From CALMFG01 sp963674805 (lineage in GTDB: Bacteria > Bacillota > Clostridia > Christensenellales > CALMFG01): a DNA stretch of 64,000 bases. A program made the translations under genes and the position numbers. Shown piece by piece: positions 43,320 to 51,529 of this stretch. Position 1 is the first letter of the stretch; every line of letters begins with the position of its first letter. Location of the stretch: NCBI GenBank assembly GCA_963674805.2, contig CAXXNY010000022.1, forward strand, positions 205,446 through 269,445, given 5' to 3'. The notes under the pieces were generated by a model. The model made no database searches. It was not told the origin of the DNA and was given only the letters and a program-made list of their open reading frames with translations.

Positions 43320-44885
43320 TTAACTCAGACCGTTTATCTTTACCTGATCCGCCAGGTCCTTCAGTTCATAGCTGGTTGGTTTCAGCAGCGGATAAAGCTG
43401 TTTCGCAATTTGATAATAACGGTCATATATAGTTACCGCATCGGGTGACGGTTTCACCTCATGCGCAGATGTCGAAATACAATCGCGTGCGTCATCAAAC
43501 CCCCGATACAGGCCGATGCCCACGCCCGCCAACAGTGCAGCGCCCAGGGCTGTCGCTTCAACCATTGTTGATATTTTAATGTTCTTTTGATAAATGTCCG
43601 CTTTAATCTGCATCCATTCCGTATTCTTTGTTCCGCCGCCGGATAAAATCATCTCGTCCGGGCCTTCATGGATTAGTTCGGAATAAACCTCTAAAATCTG
43701 TTTTGACGCGTACGACATTCCCTCCAGCAGCGATCTTGTATAGTCACTTCTCTGAGAATGCGCGGATATGCCGATAAAAGCGCCCAGAGAATTGGCATCA
43801 TGCTTCGGAAAATATCCGCCGAATATATGCGGAAGAAACATCATGCCGTTCGCACCATAGGTGCTCAGCGAAATATCCTTAACGAACGCATCATAAACCG
43901 CGTCCGACGTCGCGCTGTTATAATGCTGGGGATAAAAATTTCTGATATGCCATTCAACAATGCTTGAAGACGGTACAAAAACAGAATAGGTATACTTGCC
44001 GGGAATCACATGCTTACAGCAGTGTAACCCGTTTTCAAACAGCTTCTTACCCTTAAGCAGCTTGTCCGATTCCAACATCAACGTTTCCCAGGTTCCCAGC
44101 GTATTAATGACCTGCGTCCCACGGGCGCCGCCGAGCGCAAACGCCGCACATTGGATATCCCACCCCCCGAGAACGACCGGTGTTCCGAGGGGGATACCCG
44201 TTAATGAAGAAACTTTTTTTGTAATTTTGCCGATGATTTCTCCGCTTTGCCTGACCACCGGCATGATGCTTTTTTTGATACCAAAAGCAGATAAGAGGAC
44301 ATCCGACCACTCGTTTTTTTCGATATCATAAAGTCCTGTTGTACACGCCAGCGTTGCATCCGTGCATGTCTCATTACAGAGCTTATAATTAATGTAGTCT
44401 TCGATCAGCAGCCATTTAAAAATCCGATTAAAGCGTTCGCTTTGTTCGTGCTTAAACCAAATCAGCCTGAGTATGGTGTCCACGGTTCTTGCCTGGATAC
44501 CCGTAATCTCAAAATAGGTATCCAGCCCGATGGTCTCTTTCAGCTCTTCAAGCGCAGCTGTTGTACACTTGCTTTTCCACGAGATCATCGGATAAAGAAT
44601 TTCGCCGGATTCGGTGACGGGGATGCCGTCATTGCCCATACCCGTTACGCTGACAGCCAAAATATTATGGTTGCCTGCTGCCTGCTGTGCAATTTGCTTC
44701 AGCATACCGGCAACACTGTCCCAGATATATTCCGGATCAGCCAGCACCTCGTCAATCCCATTCGGCTGATAGGTCATTGGCTTGCTGTATGAAACGACTA
44801 AATTTCCTTTTTTATCGAAAGCCGCTGTCTTTATATTGGTCGAACCGATGTCAATACCTATAAGAATATCGCTCATTGCCCTCAT
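43320..44885 (-). CDS. FGGY-family carbohydrate kinase
   Basis: A 521-residue kinase with the FGGY fold: IGIDIGSTNIKTAAFDKKG at the N-terminus (phosphate loop), GGWDIQCAAFALGG, GTWETLMLES and the C-terminal signature MILSGGGTKNTEWMQIKAD plus EATALGAALLAGVG. Members act on ketoses, polyols or related sugars such as xylulose, fuculose or glycerol. A second ATG three codons in (44876) with GAGG before it could also be the start. The pairing of FGGY and PfkB kinases in one operon suggests two phosphorylation steps or two substrates. Confidence 0.92.
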   Translation of the reverse strand: MRAMSDILIGIDIGSTNIKTAAFDKKGNLVVSYSKPMTYQPNGIDEVLADPEYIWDSVAGMLKQIAQQAAGNHNILAVSVTGMGNDGIPVTESGEILYPMISWKSKCTTAALEELKETIGLDTYFEITGIQARTVDTILRLIWFKHEQSERFNRIFKWLLIEDYINYKLCNETCTDATLACTTGLYDIEKNEWSDVLLSAFGIKKSIMPVVRQSGEIIGKITKKVSSLTGIPLGTPVVLGGWDIQCAAFALGGARGTQVINTLGTWETLMLESDKLLKGKKLFENGLHCCKHVIPGKYTYSVFVPSSSIVEWHIRNFYPQHYNSATSDAVYDAFVKDISLSTYGANGMMFLPHIFGGYFPKHDANSLGAFIGISAHSQRSDYTRSLLEGMSYASKQILEVYSELIHEGPDEMILSGGGTKNTEWMQIKADIYQKNIKISTMVEATALGAALLAGVGIGLYRGFDDARDCISTSAHEVKPSPDAVTIYDRYYQIAKQLYPLLKPTSYELKDLADQVKINGLS

Positions 44886-44941
44886 TAAAACCTTTGTATA
44901 TATTCTATTAATTGTGTCTTCAAGTCATGTCCCATTTATGT

Positions 44942-45922
44942 TCAGGCAGCTTTTCTGGTTCTTCTTATCGCATCAACACCTACAGCGAATACAATAACAA
45001 TGCCGATTGCAACCATCTGTGTATAAGGAGAAACATTAAGCAGATTCAAGCCATTCCTTAAAACGCCCATTAGTATGGCCCCAATCAGTGAACCCCATAC
45101 AATCCCTTCGCCGCCGAACAGCGATGACCCGCCGATAATAACGGCTGCGATCGCGTCGAGTTCATATCCGCTTGCCATAACACCCATTGTGCTGTTCAAA
45201 CGGCCGGCCAGAATGATTCCGGCAAGTCCTGATAAAAATCCGTGGATGCAGAACAGTTGAATTTTAACCCTGTCAACCCGGATACCGGAAAGCTTTGAGG
45301 CTTCTTCGTTTCCGCCGATTGCATATGTCGCCAATCCCAGCGGGGTTTTGGTCAATATAAACCAACCAATGAAATACATTACAACCGTGATAATAACCGG
45401 AACCGGAATCGGGCCGACATATCCCTGTCCAAGCAGCTTAATCACACGCGGAAACCCGAATGAGGTGGTTCCGTTGGTAAACTGCAGCGCCAGGCCCCGC
45501 CATATCGACATGGACCCCAACGTCACAATGAAGGCTGGTATACCGACTTTCGTGATAATCAAACCGCTGACAAAACCAGTCAGCGTACCCAGCGCCAAAG
45601 CCAGCAGAATCGCCAGATATGGGTTCAGCCCCATGTTAACCATCAGGAATCCCGGCACTGACGCGGCAAATGCGACAACAGATCCAACGGATAAATCAAT
45701 GTTACCGGTCAGAATAATAAATGTCATCCCTAAGGCCAGCAAGCTGTTAATTGACGATTGGAGCAGAACTGTAATCAGGTTCTTACTCGTTAAAAACCGT
45801 GGTGTTAAGATCGTTAAGAGAGCCATCATAACCAATAATGCAGCAATGGTGCTGATTTGGCTTCCGTAAACGGTCAGCAGGCGATTCCCCTGCTTTTTTT
45901 TGCCTTTTAAAATCTCACTCAT
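44942..45922 (-). CDS. Sugar ABC transporter permease, RbsC type (operon 2)
   Basis: A 326-residue polytopic permease with the CUT2 signatures GMTFIILTGNIDLSVGSVVAF (about 62-82), YAIGGNEEASKLSGI and YELDAIAAVIIGGSSLFGG. It follows the ATPase gene by 12 bp and works with it and the lipoprotein at 47500-48531. Confidence 0.94.
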   Translation of the reverse strand: MSEILKGKKKQGNRLLTVYGSQISTIAALLVMMALLTILTPRFLTSKNLITVLLQSSINSLLALGMTFIILTGNIDLSVGSVVAFAASVPGFLMVNMGLNPYLAILLALALGTLTGFVSGLIITKVGIPAFIVTLGSMSIWRGLALQFTNGTTSFGFPRVIKLLGQGYVGPIPVPVIITVVMYFIGWFILTKTPLGLATYAIGGNEEASKLSGIRVDRVKIQLFCIHGFLSGLAGIILAGRLNSTMGVMASGYELDAIAAVIIGGSSLFGGEGIVWGSLIGAILMGVLRNGLNLLNVSPYTQMVAIGIVIVFAVGVDAIRRTRKAA

Positions 45923-45934
45923 AATATTCTCCTC

Positions 45935-47437
45935 TTATGTCGCATGTTTCAATATTTTATCTTGTGTCGCCTCATTAATGTCCAACTCTGCAGTTAACCG
46001 GCCCTCTTTCAACACAATAATCCGGTCGCTCATGCCTAAAATTTCAGGCAATTCAGATGAAATCATAATAATCGCCACACCGTTCGCCACCAGTTCATTC
46101 ATGAGCTGATAAACCTCAATTTTTGCACCGACGTCAATCCCGCGTGTCGGTTCATCAAAGATAACCACCTTAGAATTCGCAATCAGCCATTTCGCAAGTA
46201 CGACTTTCTGCTGATTCCCGCCGGATAACTGTTTGACCTGCTTATAGATATCACTGGTCGCAATCTGCATCTTATTCACCATATCGGCGCATTCCTGGTA
46301 AATCTTTTTTTTCAGAAAGACGCCATTACGGATAAACCGTTCCTGGTTTGCCATAATCATATTGTCTTTAATAGACAAAATCTGAACTAAGCCTTCGGTT
46401 TTGCGGTCTTCCGGCGCCAGAGAAATGCCCAGTCGGATCGCCTGCAACGGGGACTTAATCTTGACTTTTTTGCCTTCAAAGAAGATTTCACCGTCAGTAA
46501 TGGGGTCAGCCCCGAAAATTGCCTTTGCCACTTCCGTTCTTCCGGCTCCCACCAAGCCTGCGATTCCAAGAATCTGCCCCTTTCTCAATGAAAAACTGAC
46601 ATCCTGGAATTTATCTCCGCAGGAAATATGCTCGACACGCAGAATCTCATCCGCATGTGCGACTTTGATTTTGGGAAATTTTTCATCAAGCGCTCTTCCG
46701 ACCATTTTACTGATGATGGTGTCAACATCTACTTTATTTTTATTCAAGTCAATCATGTCGATAAACTTACCATCACGCAAAATGGTGACCTTATCGCCGA
46801 TCTCGTATATTTCTTCAAGCCTGTGAGAAATATAAACAATTGCCACGCCGCGTTTTTTCAGCCTGTTGATGACTTTAAACAGCTGATGGCTTTCTTCTTC
46901 GGTAATGACCGCGGTAGGTTCATCAAATATAACGACTTTAGCGTCCCATATCAGCGCCTTTGCAATCTCCACCATCTGCTGATATGCCACGCTCAAATGT
47001 TTGACCGGTAATCTAATGTCTATTTTTACTCCTAAGTCACTTAGAATTTGCTCGCTCTTTTGGTACATTTCCTGCTTATTCATATATTTAATCAATTTGC
47101 CCTTCATCGGCTGTTTGCGAACAAATATATTCATCGCAGCATCAAGATGGGGAATCAGATTAAACTCCTGATAAACGGCACTTATGCCTAAACGCTGGGC
47201 ATGGATCGGGTCGCTTATTTTTGTTTTCTCTCCGTCAAAGTAAATCTCTCCGCTGTCATGCTGGAATGCGCCTGTCATGATTTTTATCAGTGTTGATTTG
47301 CCTGCGCCGTTTTCCCCAAGAAGCACATGTACTTCGCCAGAACGCAAAGCAAAATCAACCTTATCCAGTGCAAGAACACCAGGAAATGCTTTTGATATTT
47401 GTTTTAGTTCGAAAATACATTTCATTTTAGCTACCAC
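45935..47437 (-). CDS. Sugar ABC transporter double ATPase, RbsA type (operon 2)
   Basis: A 500-residue fused double ATPase: Walker A LGENGAGKST (about 43-51), degenerate first signature LSVAYQQM and Walker B VVIFDEPTAV; second domain with GLVGAGRTEVA, LSGGNQQK and VIFDEPTRGIDVG. GTG start with AAGGAGA four nt upstream. It is paralogous in layout to the operon-1 ATPase. Confidence 0.95.
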   Translation of the reverse strand: MVAKMKCIFELKQISKAFPGVLALDKVDFALRSGEVHVLLGENGAGKSTLIKIMTGAFQHDSGEIYFDGEKTKISDPIHAQRLGISAVYQEFNLIPHLDAAMNIFVRKQPMKGKLIKYMNKQEMYQKSEQILSDLGVKIDIRLPVKHLSVAYQQMVEIAKALIWDAKVVIFDEPTAVITEEESHQLFKVINRLKKRGVAIVYISHRLEEIYEIGDKVTILRDGKFIDMIDLNKNKVDVDTIISKMVGRALDEKFPKIKVAHADEILRVEHISCGDKFQDVSFSLRKGQILGIAGLVGAGRTEVAKAIFGADPITDGEIFFEGKKVKIKSPLQAIRLGISLAPEDRKTEGLVQILSIKDNMIMANQERFIRNGVFLKKKIYQECADMVNKMQIATSDIYKQVKQLSGGNQQKVVLAKWLIANSKVVIFDEPTRGIDVGAKIEVYQLMNELVANGVAIIMISSELPEILGMSDRIIVLKEGRLTAELDINEATQDKILKHAT

Positions 47438-47457
47438 TTTTCTCCTTGATAATTAGA

Positions 47458-47482
47458 AGAAAGGACGCATAGCGCCCTTTCT
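47458..47482 (-). terminator. Intercistronic hairpin after substrate-binding protein gene
   Basis: An 11-bp stem with one mismatch (AGAAAGGACGC with GCGCCCTTTCT) and a 3-nt loop lies between the binding-protein and ATPase genes, followed on the minus strand by only a weak T-rich stretch. It probably protects or partly terminates the binding-protein message, as the hairpin in operon 1 does. Confidence 0.62.
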
Positions 47483-47499
47483 CGCTCACAGCTACCCTT

Positions 47500-48531
47500 T
47501 TATTCAGGCATAAATTCTGTTAATCCGTTTTCTTCGATGAACTGCGCTGCATTTTCAGGGGTAACAATCATGGTACCCGTATCAATTCTAGCTTCAACTT
47601 CTTCGCCCATTGCTGCTTTGATTGCCGCTTCGATTCCCTGATACCCAATCTGGTATAAGAACTGTGCAACATCGCCATCAACTTTGTTTTCAAGCATCGC
47701 TGCTAATGCATTCGGGTCGCAATCGAATCCAAGGAGTACCACTTCATCAGTAATCCCAGCTTGTTCCAGAGCGGAAAGCACAGCGATTGTTCCGCCGTCC
47801 CATGCGCAGAACACACCGTCGATCTTGTCGTTTGCCTGCATTGCGTCTTCAATACCTGCCAGTGCCTTCTCAGCCTGCCAGTCAGCCGTAATTTCAGTTA
47901 CGATATTGATGTCCGGATATTTTGCAGTAATCGCATCATAGAAACCATCTCTGCGCGCAGCGCCTGTTTCCTGTGCGACCATGCCGTTAATCATAACAAC
48001 ATTACCGGTTCCACCAAGCTGTTCTCCCATCCATTCGCCGCCGACTGCAGCAGCTGCATAGTTGTCTGTTGCAACGTGGCTGACGATTTCTCCGCCTGCG
48101 ATGCCTGTGTCAACAGCAACAACCGGGATACCCGCTTCGTTAGCTTTTTCAACAACGGAAACAATACCGGCTGAATCTGTCGGAGCAATTGCCAGTGCGT
48201 CAACGCCGCTGTTAATCATGTCTTCGACAACGCCTAACTGACCCGCAATATCATTTTCTTTCGGCGGTCCAATCATCATCAGTTCTACGCCGTAGTCATC
48301 AGCAGCCTGCTGTGCACCGTTATTAATGATAATCCAACCGGTGTTCGTTGCTGATTTTGTTGCATAGCCAACGACCAAAGGTTCGTCAGACACTTCTTCT
48401 GCAACCTCTTCTGCCGCCGCTTCTTCAGCTGCCGGTTCAGAAGCTTTTTCTTCTGGCAAGCAACCTACGAATGCGAACACTGACATTGCAAGGACAAGAA
48501 TCAATGCGATCAGCTTAATTGATACCTTCAT
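47500..48531 (-). CDS. Sugar ABC transporter substrate-binding lipoprotein (operon 2)
   Basis: A 343-residue exported lipoprotein: hydrophobic signal with lipobox ending FVGC (Cys24), an acidic Ala/Glu linker to about residue 50, then a type 1 binding-protein domain (LVVGYATKSATNTGWIIINNG, VDALAIAPTDSAGIV, GIPVVAVDTGI, GVFCAWDGGTIAV). Ribose/xylose class. It has a consensus promoter, a LacI-type operator and GGAGG, so it should be highly expressed on induction. The ligand is unknown. Confidence 0.93.
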   Translation of the reverse strand: MKVSIKLIALILVLAMSVFAFVGCLPEEKASEPAAEEAAAEEVAEEVSDEPLVVGYATKSATNTGWIIINNGAQQAADDYGVELMMIGPPKENDIAGQLGVVEDMINSGVDALAIAPTDSAGIVSVVEKANEAGIPVVAVDTGIAGGEIVSHVATDNYAAAAVGGEWMGEQLGGTGNVVMINGMVAQETGAARRDGFYDAITAKYPDINIVTEITADWQAEKALAGIEDAMQANDKIDGVFCAWDGGTIAVLSALEQAGITDEVVLLGFDCDPNALAAMLENKVDGDVAQFLYQIGYQGIEAAIKAAMGEEVEARIDTGTMIVTPENAAQFIEENGLTEFMPE

Positions 48532-48586
48532 TTACTATACCTCCGTTTTTTTTTAATGTATGCGTTGTTACCGCATATCATACAAT

Positions 48587-48600
48587 CGATTGCGCAATCG
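48587..48600. promoter_or_regulatory. LacI-type operator at the operon-2 promoter
   Basis: CGATTGCGCAATCG, a perfect 14-bp palindrome about 14 nt downstream of the -10 hexamer. It has the LacI-family centre (TTGCGCAA) and differs from the palindrome at 49792-49805 at only one symmetrical position. Confidence 0.88.
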
Positions 48601-48613
48601 TTTTTATAGCAGT

Positions 48614-48642
48614 ATCTTATCAAAGCAAAATCCTTTTGTCAA
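48614..48642 (-). promoter_or_regulatory. Promoter of polyol operon 2
   Basis: Consensus TTGACA (48637-48642), 17-nt spacer and TAAGAT (48614-48619) on the minus strand, followed by the LacI-type operator and a leader of about 75 nt. Confidence 0.9.
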
Positions 48643-48673
48643 TAAAAAATCTTAATGCGATTGCATTAAGATT
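48643..48673 (-). terminator. Terminator of the lacI-type regulator gene
   Basis: An 11-bp perfect stem (AATCTTAATGC / GCATTAAGATT; 48648-48658 with 48663-48673) with a 4-nt loop and a T-rich tail on the minus strand, about 30 bp after the regulator stop. It separates the regulator from the operon-2 promoter. Confidence 0.87.
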
Positions 48674-48701
48674 GATAAAAAAAACGGTATTTTCAGTTTG
48701 T

Positions 48702-49733
48702 TTATTCGATGATACGGACAGGCCCTTTCATCGCCCCGCAGGAGTCACGAATGATCAGTTTAAAATCAATCCGCTCTTTTGTGATGCCTTTTTTCTCGCC
48801 ATTGATGTTTTCGACCAGCAAATCAACAGCCCGCATCCCCAAGTCATTCTGGGATACATGCACCATGCTGAGTGCAGGTTCGAATGCCCAGCACCAGTAA
48901 AAGTCTGTTATGCCGATAACCGCAATGTCCTGCGGAGACGCCAGCCCCAGTTCCTTTAGCACGCTGATCAGCTCAATGGTCAGCATATTATTGATAACCA
49001 GAATGCAGTCCGGCCGCTCGTTATTCTTAAGGTACGCCCTTATATATTCCCGCGATTCATGTGTTTTGCTCGACGCTTTCACTTTGATTAACAGGCTGTC
49101 ATCATCGACAAGATTAAAATCTTTTATTGCCTGATGATACCCTTTCATTCTTTCCTGCGTACTGCTGATATGTTCATAGCTGTATAACAACGCAATGCGT
49201 TTGTGCCCTAAGTCAAACAGATGTTTCATGGACTCATATGCCGCTTCAAAGTTTTTGATACCGACATAATCGATATTCAGGGATTCAATATCCCTGTCAA
49301 CAAACACTATGGGGGTGTTGGTATTAATCTCTTTAATCAGGTCTAGATTCCCCCCCGTGGGGGCCATGATGATTCCGTCTATTTGTCTTTGGTGCAATAC
49401 ATTCAGGTACATTCTTTCTTTTTCTGGATTTTCCTCTGAATTACAGAGTATGGTGTTATACCCTAACTTATACGCCTCATCCTCGCAGGCCTTTACGATA
49501 TCCGTAAAAAAACTGTTCCCAATGTCGGATACAATAATGCCTAATGTATGCGTGGTTTTCTTCCTGAGACTTCTTGCAAGAAAATTCGGCACATACGAAA
49601 GTTCCTCCATCGCCGCTTCAACGCGTTCCCTGGTTGCAGCATCAACAAAGCGTGTGTTATTCACAACATGCGATACCGTGGATATGGATACACCCGCTTT
49701 TTGTGCAACATCTTTCATTGTTACGTTTGCCAC
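48702..49733 (-). CDS. LacI family transcriptional regulator
   Basis: A 343-residue repressor. N-terminal LacI helix-turn-helix VTMKDVAQKAGVSISTVSHVVNN with hinge SYVPNFLARSLRKKTTHTLG, then a periplasmic-binding-like ligand domain (IIVSDIGNSFF, VFVDRDIESLNID, IAVIGITDFYWC). GTG start behind AGAGGTG. It lies directly upstream of operon 2 and matching palindromes occur at both promoters, so it should repress the operon and itself until a sugar ligand binds. Confidence 0.95.
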   Translation of the reverse strand: MANVTMKDVAQKAGVSISTVSHVVNNTRFVDAATRERVEAAMEELSYVPNFLARSLRKKTTHTLGIIVSDIGNSFFTDIVKACEDEAYKLGYNTILCNSEENPEKERMYLNVLHQRQIDGIIMAPTGGNLDLIKEINTNTPIVFVDRDIESLNIDYVGIKNFEAAYESMKHLFDLGHKRIALLYSYEHISSTQERMKGYHQAIKDFNLVDDDSLLIKVKASSKTHESREYIRAYLKNNERPDCILVINNMLTIELISVLKELGLASPQDIAVIGITDFYWCWAFEPALSMVHVSQNDLGMRAVDLLVENINGEKKGITKERIDFKLIIRDSCGAMKGPVRIIE

Positions 49734-49791
49734 AACAACACCTCTGCCCTAATAGAATCCGTTTTACGCATCTATTCTATACTATGTAAAC

Positions 49792-49805
49792 CGTTTGCGC
49801 AAACG
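49792..49805. promoter_or_regulatory. LacI-type operator at the regulator's own promoter
   Basis: CGTTTGCGCAAACG, a perfect 14-bp palindrome. On the minus strand it overlaps a possible -35 (TTGCGC) placed 17 nt before TAGAAT, a position that would block polymerase. Confidence 0.86.
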
Positions 49806-49874
49806 TTATTATGAATTTTCCGTTCTGTTTTTCCGGTTTTTTTAGCGACATTAGTCATAAAACATGTAAATCAC

Positions 49875-50579
49875 TTATACATCGAGCTCCCATCCGTTAT
49901 CCCCATGATATATCATTTGTTTCGTCATGCCGCCGTCAATGCATATGTTTTCGCCCGTAATGTAGCCCGCCTGGTCCGAGCATAAAAACAGCACCATATA
50001 CGCAATATTACGGGGACAGCCAACTCTGCCTGCAGGCTGCTGCACGGCATCAGGCCCGTCATATTGCGCCCAATTCTCATCAATCCATCCGGGCGATATG
50101 GAGTTCACCCTGACCTTGCCCGAAAGGCTGACTGCGAGCGCATGGGTTAAAGCCGCAATCCCGCCCTTTGCCGCACTATAGCTTTCGGTCTGCGGCTGGC
50201 TCATCCTGTCCCGCGATGATGAGATATTGATGATGACGCTGCCCGGATTAAAATACGGCTGAAATAGCTGTGACAGGTAAAAAGGAGCTGTGACACCGAC
50301 AGCCAGCGCATTATTAAATTCGTCATAACTGCATGCGTCAATCCCCTTCATCAACGGTTTGGCATTATTAATCAATATATCTACGCTTCTGTATTGATCG
50401 ATTACTGATTTTGAAAAAGCCTCTAGCACCTGCTGATCGGCAATGTCCCCAACAAAATGCGGCCCGTCGGCTTTATCAATCACGCACACGCTTGCGCCTT
50501 TTTTTCTAAATTCCTCAGCAATGCATTTGCCGATTCCCTTTGCACCGCCGGTAACAACAACGACTTTATTTGAAAACAC
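49875..50579 (-). CDS. Short-chain dehydrogenase/reductase (SDR)
   Basis: A 234-residue classical SDR: NAD(P)-binding TGGAKGIG (10-17), an NNA motif in LINNAKP, catalytic Ser in INISSSRD, YSAAK (Tyr-xxx-Lys) and a C-terminal ITGENICIDGGM. The Asp at the end of strand 2 (VIDKAD) favours NAD. GTG start behind GAGGGG. The substrate is unknown. It follows the membrane protein at 50622 by 42 bp in the same direction. Confidence 0.92.
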   Translation of the reverse strand: MFSNKVVVVTGGAKGIGKCIAEEFRKKGASVCVIDKADGPHFVGDIADQQVLEAFSKSVIDQYRSVDILINNAKPLMKGIDACSYDEFNNALAVGVTAPFYLSQLFQPYFNPGSVIINISSSRDRMSQPQTESYSAAKGGIAALTHALAVSLSGKVRVNSISPGWIDENWAQYDGPDAVQQPAGRVGCPRNIAYMVLFLCSDQAGYITGENICIDGGMTKQMIYHGDNGWELDV

Positions 50580-50621
50580 TTAGATCACGCCCCTCAATAA
50601 ACAAAATAATGTGCATACGTC

Positions 50622-51332
50622 CTACTCAGAAACCAGCGTCTTAGTTTTTTGTCCCGGCTTGTTTCTATTAATCGCCCGGTGTATGAGGTATAAATACGGC
50701 AGACCCATATTGGTTTCAAGCAGTGAATTCATAATAATCGTGTTAAGGCTGATGTTCCGTATGCCCGTGATTGCCAGGATAAATTCCCAGCCGAACTGGA
50801 CTAAAATACCGATTGAGAGAATCCGCCAGATCGGCGCTCTTTTACTTTTATCTTTTTGTTTGATATTGTAAACGCAGAGCATCCCGTACCCGATGAATAA
50901 TAACAACGCCATCACCCCATGGTATCCGGACGTCCCTCTGATGATAGAAATCTGAGAAAAACCGGAACCGAAATTTTGGCTTAACAGCGCGGTGCTGAGC
51001 CAGCCGGTCAGAATAATGAGTGACCACTCCAGTTCATGGCCGTCCCGGTTTAGCCAGGTCCATATCCACACGAAGTTTGTAAACCCATAGCTCATGGACA
51101 GCCATAACAAGAACCAGCCTGTATCTGCCCCGACAACCTGCCGGGTGCCCAAGGCATGATAGAATATGCCGTAATCCACAGCAAAATATAATACCCCGGC
51201 TAAAAGGCCGACGATAATCGCCTGATACTGTTTTGTGAAAATCAATATACCAAACAATATCAATAAAAAAACAATATCAATCCAAATATAAAGCGCGTTC
51301 ATTGTGCGCGCAGCAATTACCTCAGACATCAC
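50622..51332 (-). CDS. Uncharacterised seven-span membrane protein
   Basis: A 236-residue protein with about seven hydrophobic helices and short loops. It contains conserved-looking polar or aromatic residues within helices (WIDIVFLLI, FAVDYGIFYHALG, FVWIWTWLNRDGHELEW, HGVMALLLFIGYG). I do not recognise the family. Its start has AAGGAG upstream (GTG or the ATG directly after). It lies between the ABC ATPase and the SDR; a separate promoter (TATAAT near 51375) is possible. Confidence 0.7.
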   Translation of the reverse strand: MMSEVIAARTMNALYIWIDIVFLLILFGILIFTKQYQAIIVGLLAGVLYFAVDYGIFYHALGTRQVVGADTGWFLLWLSMSYGFTNFVWIWTWLNRDGHELEWSLIILTGWLSTALLSQNFGSGFSQISIIRGTSGYHGVMALLLFIGYGMLCVYNIKQKDKSKRAPIWRILSIGILVQFGWEFILAITGIRNISLNTIIMNSLLETNMGLPYLYLIHRAINRNKPGQKTKTLVSE

Positions 51333-51529
51333 GACAGCTCCTTAAAAAAGATATACACCATTATAGTATAATGAATTCACTTTCACCAGTACTGCAGTGT
51401 CTTTTGGATATTGGAACCGTTGGGTTATTTCGTGTTTGATTTTAAGCGTAAAAATGCTGAGCGGATTAATGTTGCACGCGAAGCTTTGCTTAAAGACTCG
51501 CCATTTAAATTAATATTGGTTTGGCTTCA
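51333..51529. other. Intergenic gap between extended ATPase and membrane-protein genes
   Basis: This 197-bp gap holds a possible minus-strand TATAAT for the downstream membrane protein and the AAGGAG site. A short plus-strand frame here has no family features. No terminator hairpin is obvious. Confidence 0.5.

Noticed and set aside
48643..48673. A possible second LacI operator (AATGCGATTGCATT-like)
   Set aside because: The 11-bp stem with a 4-nt loop and T-tail right after the regulator gene fits a terminator better, and the centre does not match the TTGCGCAA of the two operators.
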